DNA of 64,000 nt, taken from positions 880,501 through 944,500 of the forward strand of contig NZ_CP032418.1 in the NCBI RefSeq assembly GCF_003595195.1, read 5' to 3'. Both the position numbers and the translations under genes were made by a program. Positions 17,069 through 26,926 of this stretch are shown piece by piece. How positions within the stretch are numbered: position 1 is the first letter of the stretch; each line of letters starts with the position of its first letter. The notes under the pieces are model-generated. The model saw only the letters and a program-made list of their open reading frames with translations, did no database searches and was not told the DNA's origin. The DNA is from Paenisporosarcina cavernae (GTDB taxonomy: Bacteria; Bacillota; Bacilli; Bacillales_A; Planococcaceae).

Positions 17069-17530
17069 ATGAGTATCAAAAATAAAATTAAAAACTTTTT
17101 CTATTTAGATGAAGAAGAAGATGGGTATGATCCAGAGCCTGTCAGAGAAACACCAGTCGCTGCATCGACCTATCAATCACCTGTCAAAAAGTCAGTGAAA
17201 GAACGGAGAGTGTCATCCGTGGATCAAGCAGTACCGAATTTAGTTAGTTTGCAAAACGCACAGAAGTCTTCTAAAGTGATTTTGGTTGAGCCTAGAGTAT
17301 ATGCAGAAGCACAAGATATTTCCGAGCACTTGAAGAATAAACGTTCCGTTGTTGTAAATCTACAACGAATAGATAAAGATCAAGGAATCCGAATTGTCGA
17401 CTTTTTGAGTGGAACTGTTTATGCTTTAGGAGGAGACATACAGCGAATTGGTACAGATATTTTCTTATGTGCACCAGATACGGTAGAAGTAGCTGGCGCA
17501 ATTTCAGATTATTACTACGAAGACTTATAA
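17069..17530 (+). CDS. sepF: Cell division protein SepF
   Basis: A 153-residue Z-ring-associated protein. The N-terminal amphipathic segment ([15 protein letters not shown], about 2-16) is the membrane anchor. A variable charged linker (about 17-65) precedes the SepF core (about 68-150): [60 protein letters not shown]. SepF polymerises into arcs and binds the FtsZ C-terminal peptide, partly redundantly with FtsA. AGGAGG precedes the ATG. Confidence 0.95.
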   Translation: MSIKNKIKNFFYLDEEEDGYDPEPVRETPVAASTYQSPVKKSVKERRVSSVDQAVPNLVSLQNAQKSSKVILVEPRVYAEAQDISEHLKNKRSVVVNLQRIDKDQGIRIVDFLSGTVYALGGDIQRIGTDIFLCAPDTVEVAGAISDYYYEDL

Positions 17531-17549
17531 TTAGAGGTGGCTTAACAAG

Positions 17550-17810
17550 TTGGATACGGTATTGATACTCATTAGTTACGCAATTCAAATTTACACATGG
17601 TTACTCATTATTTATATTTTCATGTCGTGGGTTCCAAATGTTCGGGATTCGTCCTTTGGGAGAATGCTTGGAGCAATTGCAGAACCATTTTTAGAACCAT
17701 TTCGAAAAATCATTCCTCCAATCGGAATGATCGATATTTCTCCAATCGTTGCTATTTTAGTATTAAACTTAGCGCGAACAGGAATTTCAGTACTGATTCT
17801 TAATTTTTAA
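17550..17810 (+). CDS. ylmG: YggT-family membrane protein YlmG
   Basis: An 86-residue integral membrane protein with two helices (about 3-24 and 62-84) and the family loop [20 protein letters not shown] followed by [20 protein letters not shown]. YggT/YlmG proteins sit next to sepF in Firmicutes and are thought to influence membrane or division organisation. The start is TTG 17550, with GAGGTGG (17534-17540) 9 nt upstream. A strong terminator follows at once, so ylmH has to be transcribed separately or by read-through. Confidence 0.9.
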   Translation: MDTVLILISYAIQIYTWLLIIYIFMSWVPNVRDSSFGRMLGAIAEPFLEPFRKIIPPIGMIDISPIVAILVLNLARTGISVLILNF

Positions 17811-17812
17811 TG

Positions 17813-17836
17813 CCTCACACTATGTGAGGTTTTTTT
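17813..17836 (+). terminator. Rho-independent terminator after ylmG
   Basis: CCTCACA (17813-17819) and TGTGAGG (17823-17829) form a 7-bp stem around CTA, followed by seven T. Confidence 0.88.
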
Positions 17837-17916
17837 ATCGTTACTCATTAAAAAGTGGCAATGAATCCTAAGTAGAAGAAATCTTGAACACACCTTTATT
17901 TAAATGAAAAAACGTT

Positions 17917-17932
17917 ACTTAATAAATTAAGT
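17917..17932. other. Perfect 16-bp palindrome upstream of ylmH
   Basis: ACTTAATAAATTAAGT is a perfect dyad in the 157-bp gap before ylmH. The central spacing of 2 nt is too short for an RNA hairpin loop, so it would act, if at all, as a DNA-level protein site. No confident promoter is visible in this gap. Confidence 0.4.
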
Positions 17933-17993
17933 CACTCGTTTTATACAACATGAAAAGATTTTTCACACAGAATGCTAATAGGAGTCAAACGTT

Positions 17994-18782
17994 ATGGAAC
18001 ATTTAATCCAACATTTTCGGAAAGAAGAGCAACCCTTTATCGAACAAGTAGTGGGTTGGGTGCGCGAAACAGAAGATCGCTATGCACCAAAACGAACAGA
18101 TTTTTTAGACCCGAGAGAACGCTTTATAGTGGAGTCTATTGTCCGTCAGAATGAAGAGCTTGTGACCTTTTCAGAAGGTGTATTTCAAGAAGCTGAACGT
18201 GCGCGTATGTTTATCGCCCCGTCGTATTTTGAACCTACGATGGAAGATTTCGACATTGTCGTTTTTGAATTACATTACGCATCGAAATTTCTATCGTTAC
18301 ACCATCAAGATGTTCTTGGGTCGCTTATGTCACTTGGTTTAGAACGTTCAAAATATGGTGATATTCGCGTACTAGATGAAAAAATTCAATTCGCTGTAGC
18401 GAAAGAGGTTGCCGACTTCGTTCGCTTAAATGTTACCTCTGTAGGGAAAGCAAAAGTGCAGTTACAGGAAATAGATTCTCATGAACCGCTAATTTTTCAA
18501 GCAGAAGAATGGACAGAAGAGATGCACCTAGTGTCTTCCATGAGACTCGATACAATTGTTGCTTCCATTCTCTCTATTTCAAGACAAAAAGCTGCAACGT
18601 TTATTCACGGGGGAAAGATTAAAGTCAATTGGACCGTTCGAGACAATCCTTCTTTTGAAGTCCATGAATCCGATATGTTATCAATTCGAGGTGCCGGCCG
18701 AATACGAGTTGGTCTGATTGAAGGCCGAACAAAGAAAGACAAAATACGACTTCAAATCGAACGAATCGACCAATCTAGCTAA
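17994..18782 (+). CDS. ylmH: S4-domain RNA-binding protein YlmH
   Basis: A 262-residue protein with a C-terminal S4 RNA-binding domain (about 180-240: MRLDTIVASILSISRQKAAT, IHGGKIKVNWTVRDN, LSIRGAGRIRVG). Family members bind the large ribosomal subunit and have been linked to rescue of stalled ribosomes, alongside RqcH. That partner is encoded at 36294-37985 here. AGGAG precedes ATG 17994. It is the conserved neighbour of divIVA. Confidence 0.92.
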   Translation: MEHLIQHFRKEEQPFIEQVVGWVRETEDRYAPKRTDFLDPRERFIVESIVRQNEELVTFSEGVFQEAERARMFIAPSYFEPTMEDFDIVVFELHYASKFLSLHHQDVLGSLMSLGLERSKYGDIRVLDEKIQFAVAKEVADFVRLNVTSVGKAKVQLQEIDSHEPLIFQAEEWTEEMHLVSSMRLDTIVASILSISRQKAATFIHGGKIKVNWTVRDNPSFEVHESDMLSIRGAGRIRVGLIEGRTKKDKIRLQIERIDQSS

Positions 18783-18818
18783 GATCTTTTTGAAAAATTC
18801 AAATTTCTACTGTAATCG

Positions 18819-18838
18819 ACCGATACTATCGGTATAAT
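18819..18838 (+). promoter_or_regulatory. divIVA promoter -10 with overlapping palindrome
   Basis: A perfect TATAAT (18833-18838) lies 36 bp before divIVA. The inverted repeat ACCGATA-C-TATCGGT (18819-18833) runs straight into it, ending on the first base of the -10. No good -35 is visible at 17 bp, so the site may depend on a regulator bound at the palindrome or be repressed by one. Confidence 0.5.
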
Positions 18839-18874
18839 AAGAAAAAGAACACTTTCAAAAGGGGAGTAGAATTC

Positions 18875-19384
18875 ATGCCATTATCGCCGTTAGATATACA
18901 TAACAAGGAATTTAGTAAAAGTTTTCGAGGGTACAGCGAAGACGAAGTAAATGATTTTTTAGAACAAATCATTAAAGACTTTGAACAAATGCTACGTGAA
19001 AAGAAAGAATTGGAAGAGAAATTGAAGTCTTCTAGCGAACGCGTCGGTCATTTCACTACCATTGAATCGACTCTTCAAAAATCGATTGTAGTGGCGCAGG
19101 AAGCTGCAGAAGAAGTACGTCGCAATTCTCAAAAAGAAGCAAAACTAATTGTAAAAGAAGCAGAGAAAAACGCCGATCGTATTGTGAATGAAGCACTTTC
19201 TAAAGCTCGTAAAATTGCATTAGAAATTGAAGAGTTGAAAAAGCAATCGAAAGTATTCCGTAATCGTTTCAAAATGCTCGTAGAAGCGCAACTTGATTTA
19301 ATCAATACAGATGACTGGGATCATTTAATGGAATATGAAGTGGATACAACCGAGTTGGAACGAATCGAAACGAAAGAAGATTAG
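18875..19384 (+). CDS. divIVA: Septum-site/pole protein DivIVA
   Basis: A 169-residue coiled-coil protein that senses negatively curved membrane at septa and poles, positioning MinCD via MinJ and anchoring chromosomes during sporulation. The N-terminal lipid-binding module MPLSPLDIHNKEFSKSFRGY and EDEVNDFLEQIIKDFEQML is typical, with a hydrophobic Phe and basic residues for membrane insertion. Coiled coils follow at about 25-60 and 75-150. AAAGGGGAG precedes the ATG. It is followed by the T-box-controlled ileS, as in B. subtilis. Confidence 0.96.
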   Translation: MPLSPLDIHNKEFSKSFRGYSEDEVNDFLEQIIKDFEQMLREKKELEEKLKSSSERVGHFTTIESTLQKSIVVAQEAAEEVRRNSQKEAKLIVKEAEKNADRIVNEALSKARKIALEIEELKKQSKVFRNRFKMLVEAQLDLINTDDWDHLMEYEVDTTELERIETKED

Positions 19385-19390
19385 AGTTTC

Positions 19391-19419
19391 TTGACGCCTA
19401 TAGGCGACTAGCCTATAAT
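19391..19419 (+). promoter_or_regulatory. Sigma-A promoter of the ileS T-box transcript
   Basis: TTGACG (19391-19396) and TATAAT (19414-19419) with a 17-bp spacer. The 12-bp palindrome CGCCTATAGGCG (19395-19406) begins in the -35 and fills the first half of the spacer. Confidence 0.85.
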
Positions 19420-19425
19420 AAAGCA

Positions 19426-19677
19426 AGATTCGATAAGTTATGTACAATGACGGAGACAGTAAGTTCGTAGCGTTAGAGTAGCGATTTAGGGATAGTGAGA
19501 GCCTAAACAAAACATGCGAAACGAAAATCACTCCACGAGTAGAATTGCTGAACAGAAAGAAGTAAGCATTTCCGGTCACACACCGTTACATGTGTCTGAG
19601 TGGTAACAAATTGTTACAACTAGGGTGGTACCGCGAGTATAGTCAATCTCGTCCCTTTTTAGGGATGGGATTTTTTT
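19426..19677 (+). promoter_or_regulatory. Isoleucine T-box riboswitch
   Basis: A leader of about 250 nt before ileS. The invariant T-box AGGGTGGTACCGCG is at 19622-19635, which pairs with the acceptor end of uncharged tRNA through its bulge. The specifier region is at 19523-19538: GAAAATC-ACTCC-ACGAG. By comparison with other T-boxes, where the specifier codon is followed by ACC and GAG elements, it gives ATC (Ile) at 19527-19529. A terminator at 19647-19677 is replaced by the antiterminator when uncharged tRNA-Ile binds. The 5' boundary is estimated from the promoter. Confidence 0.95.
19647..19677 (+). terminator. T-box-controlled terminator before ileS
   Basis: TCTCGTCCC (19647-19655) pairs with GGGATGGGA (19662-19670), with two G-U pairs, followed by seven T. 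It is the off-state structure of the T-box. Confidence 0.9.
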
Positions 19678-19718
19678 ATTTTCAAAAAAAGTATGAATAG
19701 ATGATGGGAGAGAAAAAA

Positions 19719-22472
19719 ATGGAGTATAAAGATACGTTATTGATGCCGAAAACGGATTTTCCTATGCGAGGAAACTTGCCAGCAAAAGAACCGGAAATGC
19801 AAGAAAAATGGGAAGCGATGGACATTTATCGCAAAGTACAAGAAAAAACGAAAGATTTCCCCACGTATATTTTGCATGACGGACCACCATATGCAAATGG
19901 TGATATCCATATCGGGCATGCGTTAAACAAAGTGTTAAAAGATTTTATCGTTCGATACAAATCAATGTCAGGTTTTAATGCGCCGTATGTGCCAGGCTGG
20001 GATACGCACGGTCTTCCAATCGAACAAGCACTTGCGAATAAAGGTGTAAAACGGAAAGAAATGACTGTGGCAGAATTCCGTGACCTTTGTGAAAAATATG
20101 CGTATGAACAAATCGATGAGCAACGGGTGCAATTTAAACGTATTGGCGTTCGCGGTGATTGGGAAAATCCATATATCACCCTAAAACCTGCATTTGAAGC
20201 TCGTCAAATTGAAGTATTCGGAAAAATGGCGAAAAAAGGCTATATCTATAAAGGATTAAAACCAGTGTACTGGTCGCCTTCGAGTGAATCAGCACTTGCA
20301 GAAGCAGAAATCGAGTACAAAGACAAAAAGTCACCTTCTATTTATGTAAGTTTTGATGTGAAAGAATCTAAAGGTGTTGTACCGAAAGATGCAAAATTCC
20401 TAATCTGGACGACGACTCCTTGGACAATTCCAGCAAACCTCGGAATTTCGGTCCATCCTGAATTTGATTATGTAGTTGTCCAAGTAAATGAAAAAAAATA
20501 TATTGTGGCAAAAGAATTGGTATCTTCCGTTGCCGAAACACTTGAATGGTCGGAATATGAGATTTTACAAACGGTTAAAGGAGAACAATTAGATCGGTTA
20601 GTTGCAAGTCATCCTTTATATGAACGTGATTCGTTGATCATGCTTGGTGAGCATGTAACAACAGAAACTGGGACGGGATGTGTTCATACAGCACCAGGAC
20701 ACGGGGAAGATGATTTCTTAGTGGGGAAACAGTATGGCTTAGACGTTTTATCACCAGTCGATGATCGAGGAGTGATGACGAAGGAAGCTCCTGGATTTGA
20801 AGGGTTATTCTATGATAAAGCAAATAAAGTTATTACCGAAGCGTTAGAAGAGAAGGGCGCACTTGAAAAGCTGACGTTCTTCACACATTCTTACCCACAT
20901 GATTGGCGTACAAAGCAACCGGTTATTTTCCGAGCGACAGCTCAATGGTTTGCATCGATTGATGCATTCCGTGACGAATTGTTACAAGCAGTTCGCGATA
21001 CAGCATTTACACCAGCGTGGGGGGAAACGCGTTTATTTAATATGATTCGTGATCGTGGAGATTGGTGTATTTCTCGTCAACGTGTATGGGGAGTTCCTAT
21101 CCCTGTGTTTTATGCGGAAGATGGAGAGCCAATTTTAACAGACGAAACAATTAACCATGTTTCGAATCTCTTCCGTGAACACGGTTCTACCGTTTGGTTT
21201 GAACGAGAGGCAAAAGATTTATTGCCAGAAGGATTTACACACCCTGGTAGCCCAAATAATCGTTTCGTAAAAGAAACCGATATTATGGATGTATGGTTTG
21301 ACTCTGGATCTTCTCATCAAGCAGTTCTGGAAGAGCGAGAAGACCTCGTCTATCCAGCAGATTTATATTTAGAAGGTTCCGATCAATATCGTGGATGGTT
21401 TAACTCCTCGTTAATTACATCCACAGCTATAAACGGTCATGCACCATATAAAGCGTTATTATCGCATGGCTTTGTGTTAGACGGGGAAGGTCGTAAAATG
21501 AGTAAATCGCTTGGGAACATTATCGCTCCTCAAAAAGTGATGAGCCAAATGGGCGCAGATATTTTACGTTTATGGGTAGCGTCTGTTGATTATACGGCGG
21601 ATGTTCGTGTATCTGATGCTATTTTCAAACAAGTTTCGGAGAGCTACCGTAAGATCCGTAATACGTTCCGTTTCTTACACGGAAATGTAACCGACTTTTC
21701 GCCAACTACTGATCGTGTACCATTTGAGCAGTTACGTGAAGTAGATCAATACGTTTACGTGAAATTGCAGCGTGTGATTCAATCTGCAACAGAAGCATAC
21801 GACCGCTATGACTTCGCAAATGTATATAATACGATTAATTCATTCGTGACCATCGATTTAAGCTCCCTTTACTTAGACATTGCGAAAGATGTTGTCTACA
21901 TTGAAGGAGAAAATCATCCACATCGTCGAGCGATGCAAACGGTCATGTATGATTCGTTAGTTAGCCTATTAAAGTTAATGGCTCCAATCTTACCGCATAC
22001 GACAGATGAAATGTGGGGCTATTTAACGCAAGAAACAGAAGAAAGCATTCAGTTAGCAGATATGCCAAAAGCGGACTTGTCGCATGATACGAAAGATTTA
22101 GTAGAGAAATTCGACCGTTTAATGGATTTACGAGATGACGTGTTAAAAGCACTTGAAGTCGCTCGTAACGAAAAAGTGATTGGAAAGTCGCTTGAAGCTG
22201 CAGTGACGTTGTATGTAAATGAAAAAGATCATTCATTATTTACACATGAAGTCGTTAATTTTGCACAATTCTTCATTGTATCTAAATTCACGGTTGGTCT
22301 CGAACAGGAGAAACCGGAACAAGCACTTACATTAGAACATGCTGCAGTAGTGGTAGAGAAAGCTACCGGAGAGAAGTGCGAACGCTGCTGGACAATTTCA
22401 GATAGTGTTGGAAGTAACACGGACCATCCGACACTTTGCGCAAGATGTGCGGAGGTTGTGGAGAGTCTATGA
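19719..22472 (+). CDS. ileS: Isoleucyl-tRNA synthetase
   Basis: Class I synthetase of 917 residues that charges tRNA-Ile. HIGH is in [10 protein letters not shown] near residue 66, the CP1 editing domain spans roughly 190-390, and KMSKS appears as [10 protein letters not shown] near 594. A C-terminal zinc site carries two CxxC pairs (CERC and CARC). The bacterial-type length and the N-terminus [20 protein letters not shown] match Bacillus IleS. ATG 19719 is preferred over the upstream ATG codons at 19701/19704 because GGGAG (19706-19710) lies 8 nt before it. Control is by the T-box. The stop overlaps lspA (ATGA). Confidence 0.98.
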   Translation: MEYKDTLLMPKTDFPMRGNLPAKEPEMQEKWEAMDIYRKVQEKTKDFPTYILHDGPPYANGDIHIGHALNKVLKDFIVRYKSMSGFNAPYVPGWDTHGLPIEQALANKGVKRKEMTVAEFRDLCEKYAYEQIDEQRVQFKRIGVRGDWENPYITLKPAFEARQIEVFGKMAKKGYIYKGLKPVYWSPSSESALAEAEIEYKDKKSPSIYVSFDVKESKGVVPKDAKFLIWTTTPWTIPANLGISVHPEFDYVVVQVNEKKYIVAKELVSSVAETLEWSEYEILQTVKGEQLDRLVASHPLYERDSLIMLGEHVTTETGTGCVHTAPGHGEDDFLVGKQYGLDVLSPVDDRGVMTKEAPGFEGLFYDKANKVITEALEEKGALEKLTFFTHSYPHDWRTKQPVIFRATAQWFASIDAFRDELLQAVRDTAFTPAWGETRLFNMIRDRGDWCISRQRVWGVPIPVFYAEDGEPILTDETINHVSNLFREHGSTVWFEREAKDLLPEGFTHPGSPNNRFVKETDIMDVWFDSGSSHQAVLEEREDLVYPADLYLEGSDQYRGWFNSSLITSTAINGHAPYKALLSHGFVLDGEGRKMSKSLGNIIAPQKVMSQMGADILRLWVASVDYTADVRVSDAIFKQVSESYRKIRNTFRFLHGNVTDFSPTTDRVPFEQLREVDQYVYVKLQRVIQSATEAYDRYDFANVYNTINSFVTIDLSSLYLDIAKDVVYIEGENHPHRRAMQTVMYDSLVSLLKLMAPILPHTTDEMWGYLTQETEESIQLADMPKADLSHDTKDLVEKFDRLMDLRDDVLKALEVARNEKVIGKSLEAAVTLYVNEKDHSLFTHEVVNFAQFFIVSKFTVGLEQEKPEQALTLEHAAVVVEKATGEKCERCWTISDSVGSNTDHPTLCARCAEVVESL

Positions 22473-22963
22473 AGCGATATTTCTTGTTAGCAGCGGTTGT
22501 TATTTTTCTCGACCAGTGGACAAAATATTTAGTCGTTCAGAAAATGGAGCTAGGGGAACGGATTGCTATTTGGGATCCAACCCTTGCGCTACTTTCGCAT
22601 CGTAATAAAGGTGCTGCGTGGGGGATGCTGCAAGGGCAGTTTGCCATATTTGCCGTCATTACGGTCATTGTTATTGCAGGTATTTTGTATTTTTATTTCA
22701 CAGAAGCGAAAAACAAACCGATGCTACAGATTAGTTTAATGGTTGTGTTAGGAGGAGCAATTGGGAATTTCATAGACCGAATTGTTCGAGGAGAAGTGGT
22801 CGATTTTGTCGATGTATTAGTACCAATTATTCACTATGATTTTCCTATTTTTAATGTAGCGGACGCTGCCCTTACAATAGGTGTTATACTGTTAATCATT
22901 GGACTATGGTTAGAAGAAAAGAAAACGAAAGTCCAACAGAAAGTAAGTGATGAGAATGCCTAA
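22469..22963 (+). CDS. lspA: Lipoprotein signal peptidase (signal peptidase II)
   Basis: Integral membrane aspartyl protease of 164 residues that cleaves prolipoprotein signal peptides ahead of the lipid-modified cysteine. Four membrane helices are apparent. Conserved blocks are [19 protein letters not shown], the first catalytic Asp region [18 protein letters not shown] (about 104-121) and the second, [14 protein letters not shown] (about 130-143). ATG 22469 overlaps the ileS stop by 4 nt; an upstream ATG at 22436 lies inside ileS without a ribosome binding site. The C-terminus is basic ([10 protein letters not shown]). Confidence 0.97.
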   Translation: MKRYFLLAAVVIFLDQWTKYLVVQKMELGERIAIWDPTLALLSHRNKGAAWGMLQGQFAIFAVITVIVIAGILYFYFTEAKNKPMLQISLMVVLGGAIGNFIDRIVRGEVVDFVDVLVPIIHYDFPIFNVADAALTIGVILLIIGLWLEEKKTKVQQKVSDENA

Positions 22964-23863
22964 TAAGGAATTTACCGTAACAGAAGAAACAAAAGGAAAT
23001 CGAATTGATAAATTTTTAAGCGAACAAGAACCGGAATGGTCGCGTTCACAAGTCCAAACATGGTTGAAAGATGGCCATATTTTAGTAAATGACGAACAAG
23101 TCAAAACGAACTACAAAGTGAAAGAGGCGGATGAAGTCGTCGTAACGATTCCGGACGTTCAAGAGTTAGAAATTGTTGCAGAAGACTTGGATTTAGAAAT
23201 CGTCTACGAAGACGCAGATGTGCTTGTTGTCAATAAGCCAAGAGGAATGGTCGTTCATCCTGCTCCTGGACACACTTCAGGTACATTAGTGAATGGGCTA
23301 ATGCATCATTGTACTGATTTATCTGGTATTAATGGGGTTGCACGACCTGGTATTGTGCATCGAATTGATAAAGACACTTCTGGTTTATTAATGGTTGCAA
23401 AAAACGATATGGCGCATGAATCCCTTGTGGATCAATTGGTGAAAAAAACAGTAACGAGAAAATACATCGCACTTGTGCACGGCCATATCGCACATGATAA
23501 AGGGACAATAGATGCTCCAATTACTCGCGACACGCGCGATCGTCAAAGCATGGCGGTTGGAGACAAAGGCAAACACGCAGTGACACATTTCCGTGTGCTT
23601 GAACGTTTCCAAGATTACACACTTGTCGAGTGCAGACTCGAAACAGGGCGAACGCATCAAATTCGCGTTCATATGAAATACATTGGTTTCCCACTTGTAG
23701 GAGATCCAAAGTATGGTCCTAAAAAAACGCTAGACATTGGCGGTCAAGCACTCCATGCAGCGGTGATTGGTTTTGATCATCCACGTACAGGAGAGTACAT
23801 GGAATTCGAACGGCCAATTCCTGAAACGTTTCAAGAAGTGCTCGAAACAATTAAAAAGGATAA

Positions 23864-23867
<4 letters not shown>
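22950..23867 (+). CDS. rluD: RluD-type 23S rRNA pseudouridine synthase
   Basis: About 305 residues. An N-terminal S4 RNA-binding domain (about 10-75: NRIDKFLSEQEPEWSRSQVQ, LKDGHILVNDEQVK) is followed by the RluA-family catalytic domain, with the catalytic Asp in GIVHRIDKDTSGLLMVAKN (about 135-153) and the late motifs ETGRTHQIRVH and HAAVIGFDHP. It corresponds to B. subtilis YlyB by position. Several starts are possible (GTG 22947, ATG 22950, ATG 22956); AGAAAG at 22938-22943 best suits 22950. It overlaps lspA by 14 nt. The pyrR promoter -35 lies in its last codons. Confidence 0.93.
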
Positions 23868-24615
<748 letters not shown>

Positions 24616-24629
24616 TCAGGAGATGTTTT

Positions 24630-25919
24630 ATGAGTCAGTCAGCAGTCATTGATATTCAAGATAAACCTTCAACAGGAAAGATGATCACCTTAAGTTTGCA
24701 ACACATGTTTGCCATGTTTGGAGCAACCATTCTTGTTCCACAACTTGTTGGATTAAGTCCCGCTATTGCGCTATTAACTAGTGGTATCGCGACAATTATC
24801 TTCTTATTTGTCACAAAATTTCAAGTCCCAGCATATTTAGGATCATCTTTTGCTTTTATTGCGCCAATTACATATGCCACAGCGGAAGCAGGTCTTGGCG
24901 GCGCCATGATTGGGAGCTTGTTTGTAGCACTTATTTATTTCGTCGTAGCTCTCGTTATCCGCCTTACCGGCTATCAATGGATTATGAGATTGCTTCCTCC
25001 AATCGTTGTTGCACCCATTATTATCGTAATAGGTCTTGCTTTATCACCAGTTGCGATTGACATGGCTATGAATATTCAAGTAGATAATCAATCTGTCTAT
25101 AGTATGAAACACTTTTCCGCTGCACTTGTCACGTTAGCTGCAGCAGTCATTACGATGATGTTTGTTCGCGGAACTATTAGTTTGATGCCTGTATTAGTAG
25201 GAATCATTATCGGATACGTGTATTCGCTCCTTATTGGTATTGTCGATTTCACAACGGTAAAAGAAGCTTCCTTTTTTGCGATACCAGATTTTTATTTACC
25301 CATCCTAGATTATGATGTAGTAGTAACTGCGAATTTGTTACTGATCATGATGCCTATCGCGATTGTGACGATTTCTGAGCATATAGGACATCAGCTAGTG
25401 TTAGGAAAAGTAGTGGATCGTGATTTTATCAAGGAACCAGGATTGCATCGCTCTTTACTAGGTGACGGACTTGGAACGTTTGTCAGTGGGTTACTAGGCG
25501 GACCTCCTAAAACAACATACGGGGAGAACATTGGCGTGCTTGCCGTTACTCGCGTCTACAGTATATACGTTATTTTCGGCGCAGCAATTGCGGCAATCGG
25601 TACTTCCTTTTTAGGGAAATTGATGGCGTTAATTGCAACAATACCCGCGAATGTACTTGGCGGAATTTCGATCTTGTTATTTGGAATCATCGCATCATCC
25701 GGTCTTAGAATGTTAGTAGATGGAAATATTGACTTTGGTGACAAACGAAATTTAGTCATCTCATCGATTATTTTGGTCATTGGAATTGGTGGTGCGAAAA
25801 TACACTTCACTGATTATTTTGAACTGAGTGGAATGGCTCTAGCGGCTATCATTGGGGTCCTGCTCAATGCCGTTCTACCATATGAAAAAAAGAATACCTC
25901 TTCTGAACATTCCGTTTAA
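24630..25919 (+). CDS. pyrP: Uracil permease PyrP (NCS2 family)
   Basis: Proton-coupled uracil importer of 429 residues with about 12-14 membrane segments. Family features are LQHMFAMFGATILVPQLVGL near the N-terminus, the half-helix substrate region SSFAFIAPITYA (about 73-84), the ISEHIGHQLVLG motif (about 248) and GGPPKTTYGENIGVLAVT (about 289-306). It supplies uracil for PyrR and salvage enzymes. AGGAGATG precedes the start. No attenuator separates it from pyrR, unlike B. subtilis. The next PyrR hairpin overlaps its 3' end. Confidence 0.97.
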   Translation: MSQSAVIDIQDKPSTGKMITLSLQHMFAMFGATILVPQLVGLSPAIALLTSGIATIIFLFVTKFQVPAYLGSSFAFIAPITYATAEAGLGGAMIGSLFVALIYFVVALVIRLTGYQWIMRLLPPIVVAPIIIVIGLALSPVAIDMAMNIQVDNQSVYSMKHFSAALVTLAAAVITMMFVRGTISLMPVLVGIIIGYVYSLLIGIVDFTTVKEASFFAIPDFYLPILDYDVVVTANLLLIMMPIAIVTISEHIGHQLVLGKVVDRDFIKEPGLHRSLLGDGLGTFVSGLLGGPPKTTYGENIGVLAVTRVYSIYVIFGAAIAAIGTSFLGKLMALIATIPANVLGGISILLFGIIASSGLRMLVDGNIDFGDKRNLVISSIILVIGIGGAKIHFTDYFELSGMALAAIIGVLLNAVLPYEKKNTSSEHSV

Positions 25920-26029
25920 CATGTAGTCCCGTGAGGCTAATAAGGGAATGGGGATTAAATCTATGCACGTATAGGTTTATTTTCTGTTATCTTGTGATGC
26001 CTCTCCTAGTTACTGGAGAGGCATTTTTT
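25908..26029 (+). promoter_or_regulatory. PyrR-dependent attenuator between pyrP and pyrB
   Basis: The PyrR loop AGTCCCGTGAGGCT (25925-25938) lies in a hairpin closed by CATTCC (25908-25913, inside pyrP) and GGAATG (25945-25950). The terminator is ATGCCTCTCC (25997-26006) with GGAGAGGCAT (26015-26024) and a T run to 26029. It uncouples biosynthesis genes from pyrR-pyrP when UMP is high. Confidence 0.92.
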
Positions 26030-26044
26030 ATAGGAGGAGAAACG

Positions 26045-26926
26045 ATGAACCACCTCGTGACGATGAAAGATCTATCAAATGAGAATATTATGCAGTTGAT
26101 TAAACAAGCAGCATCATTCAAACATACCGAGCAACATCAGAAAGAGTATCCACACTTTGTCAGTAATTTGTTTTTTGAAGACAGTACACGTACAAAGGTA
26201 AGTTTTGAAGTGGCAGAACGGAAACTCGGGATGCACGTAATTCCGTTTGACGCATCCACTTCTTCTGTGAATAAAGGCGAGACATTGTTAGACACAGTGA
26301 AAACGCTTGAAGCAATTGGCGTGGAAGTGGTAGTGATTCGTTCAAGTGAAGAAAACTATTACGAAGAACTTCTTGCGAATACAAAGATGAAGATAATCAA
26401 CGCAGGAGATGGTTCTGGGCAACATCCATCGCAAAGTTTACTCGATTTGTTCACCATATATGAAGAATTTGGGACATTTAAGGAACTTTCTGTTGTGATA
26501 GCAGGTGACATCGCACATAGCCGAGTTGCAAGATCCAACGCACAAGCACTAAGCAAATTAGGTGCGAACGTCCAATATGTTGCACCCCCAGAATGGTCAG
26601 GTGAATTTGACTGTTTACCGAATTGGGATTCCGTCCTTTCGACAGCGGACGTCGTCATGTTACTCCGTGTTCAACACGAACGACATCAACCCGACCAGTC
26701 TTTTGGAACAGATACGTATCATGACTTGTATGGTTTAACGGTAGAACGGTACAACGAATTAAAAGATACGGCTATTATTATGCACCCTGCTCCTGTTAAT
26801 AGAGGAGTGGAAATAGCGTCTGAACTAGTCGAAAGTGATAAATCGAGAATTTTTAAGCAAATGGAAAACGGTGTTTATATGAGAATGGCAATGCTCGAAT
26901 TTATTTTAGGAGGAGATCAAGAATGA
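26045..26926 (+). CDS. pyrB: Aspartate carbamoyltransferase catalytic subunit
   Basis: Joins carbamoyl phosphate and aspartate to give N-carbamoylaspartate, the second step of UMP synthesis. The 293 residues show the carbamoyl-phosphate loop [13 protein letters not shown] (about 41-53), the [14 protein letters not shown] segment and the C-terminal [14 protein letters not shown]. The frame is open through the attenuator, but AGGAGG 6-11 nt before ATG 26045 fixes the start. No regulatory subunit gene is present, as usual in Bacillus. It overlaps pyrC by 4 nt. Confidence 0.97.
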   Translation: MNHLVTMKDLSNENIMQLIKQAASFKHTEQHQKEYPHFVSNLFFEDSTRTKVSFEVAERKLGMHVIPFDASTSSVNKGETLLDTVKTLEAIGVEVVVIRSSEENYYEELLANTKMKIINAGDGSGQHPSQSLLDLFTIYEEFGTFKELSVVIAGDIAHSRVARSNAQALSKLGANVQYVAPPEWSGEFDCLPNWDSVLSTADVVMLLRVQHERHQPDQSFGTDTYHDLYGLTVERYNELKDTAIIMHPAPVNRGVEIASELVESDKSRIFKQMENGVYMRMAMLEFILGGDQE

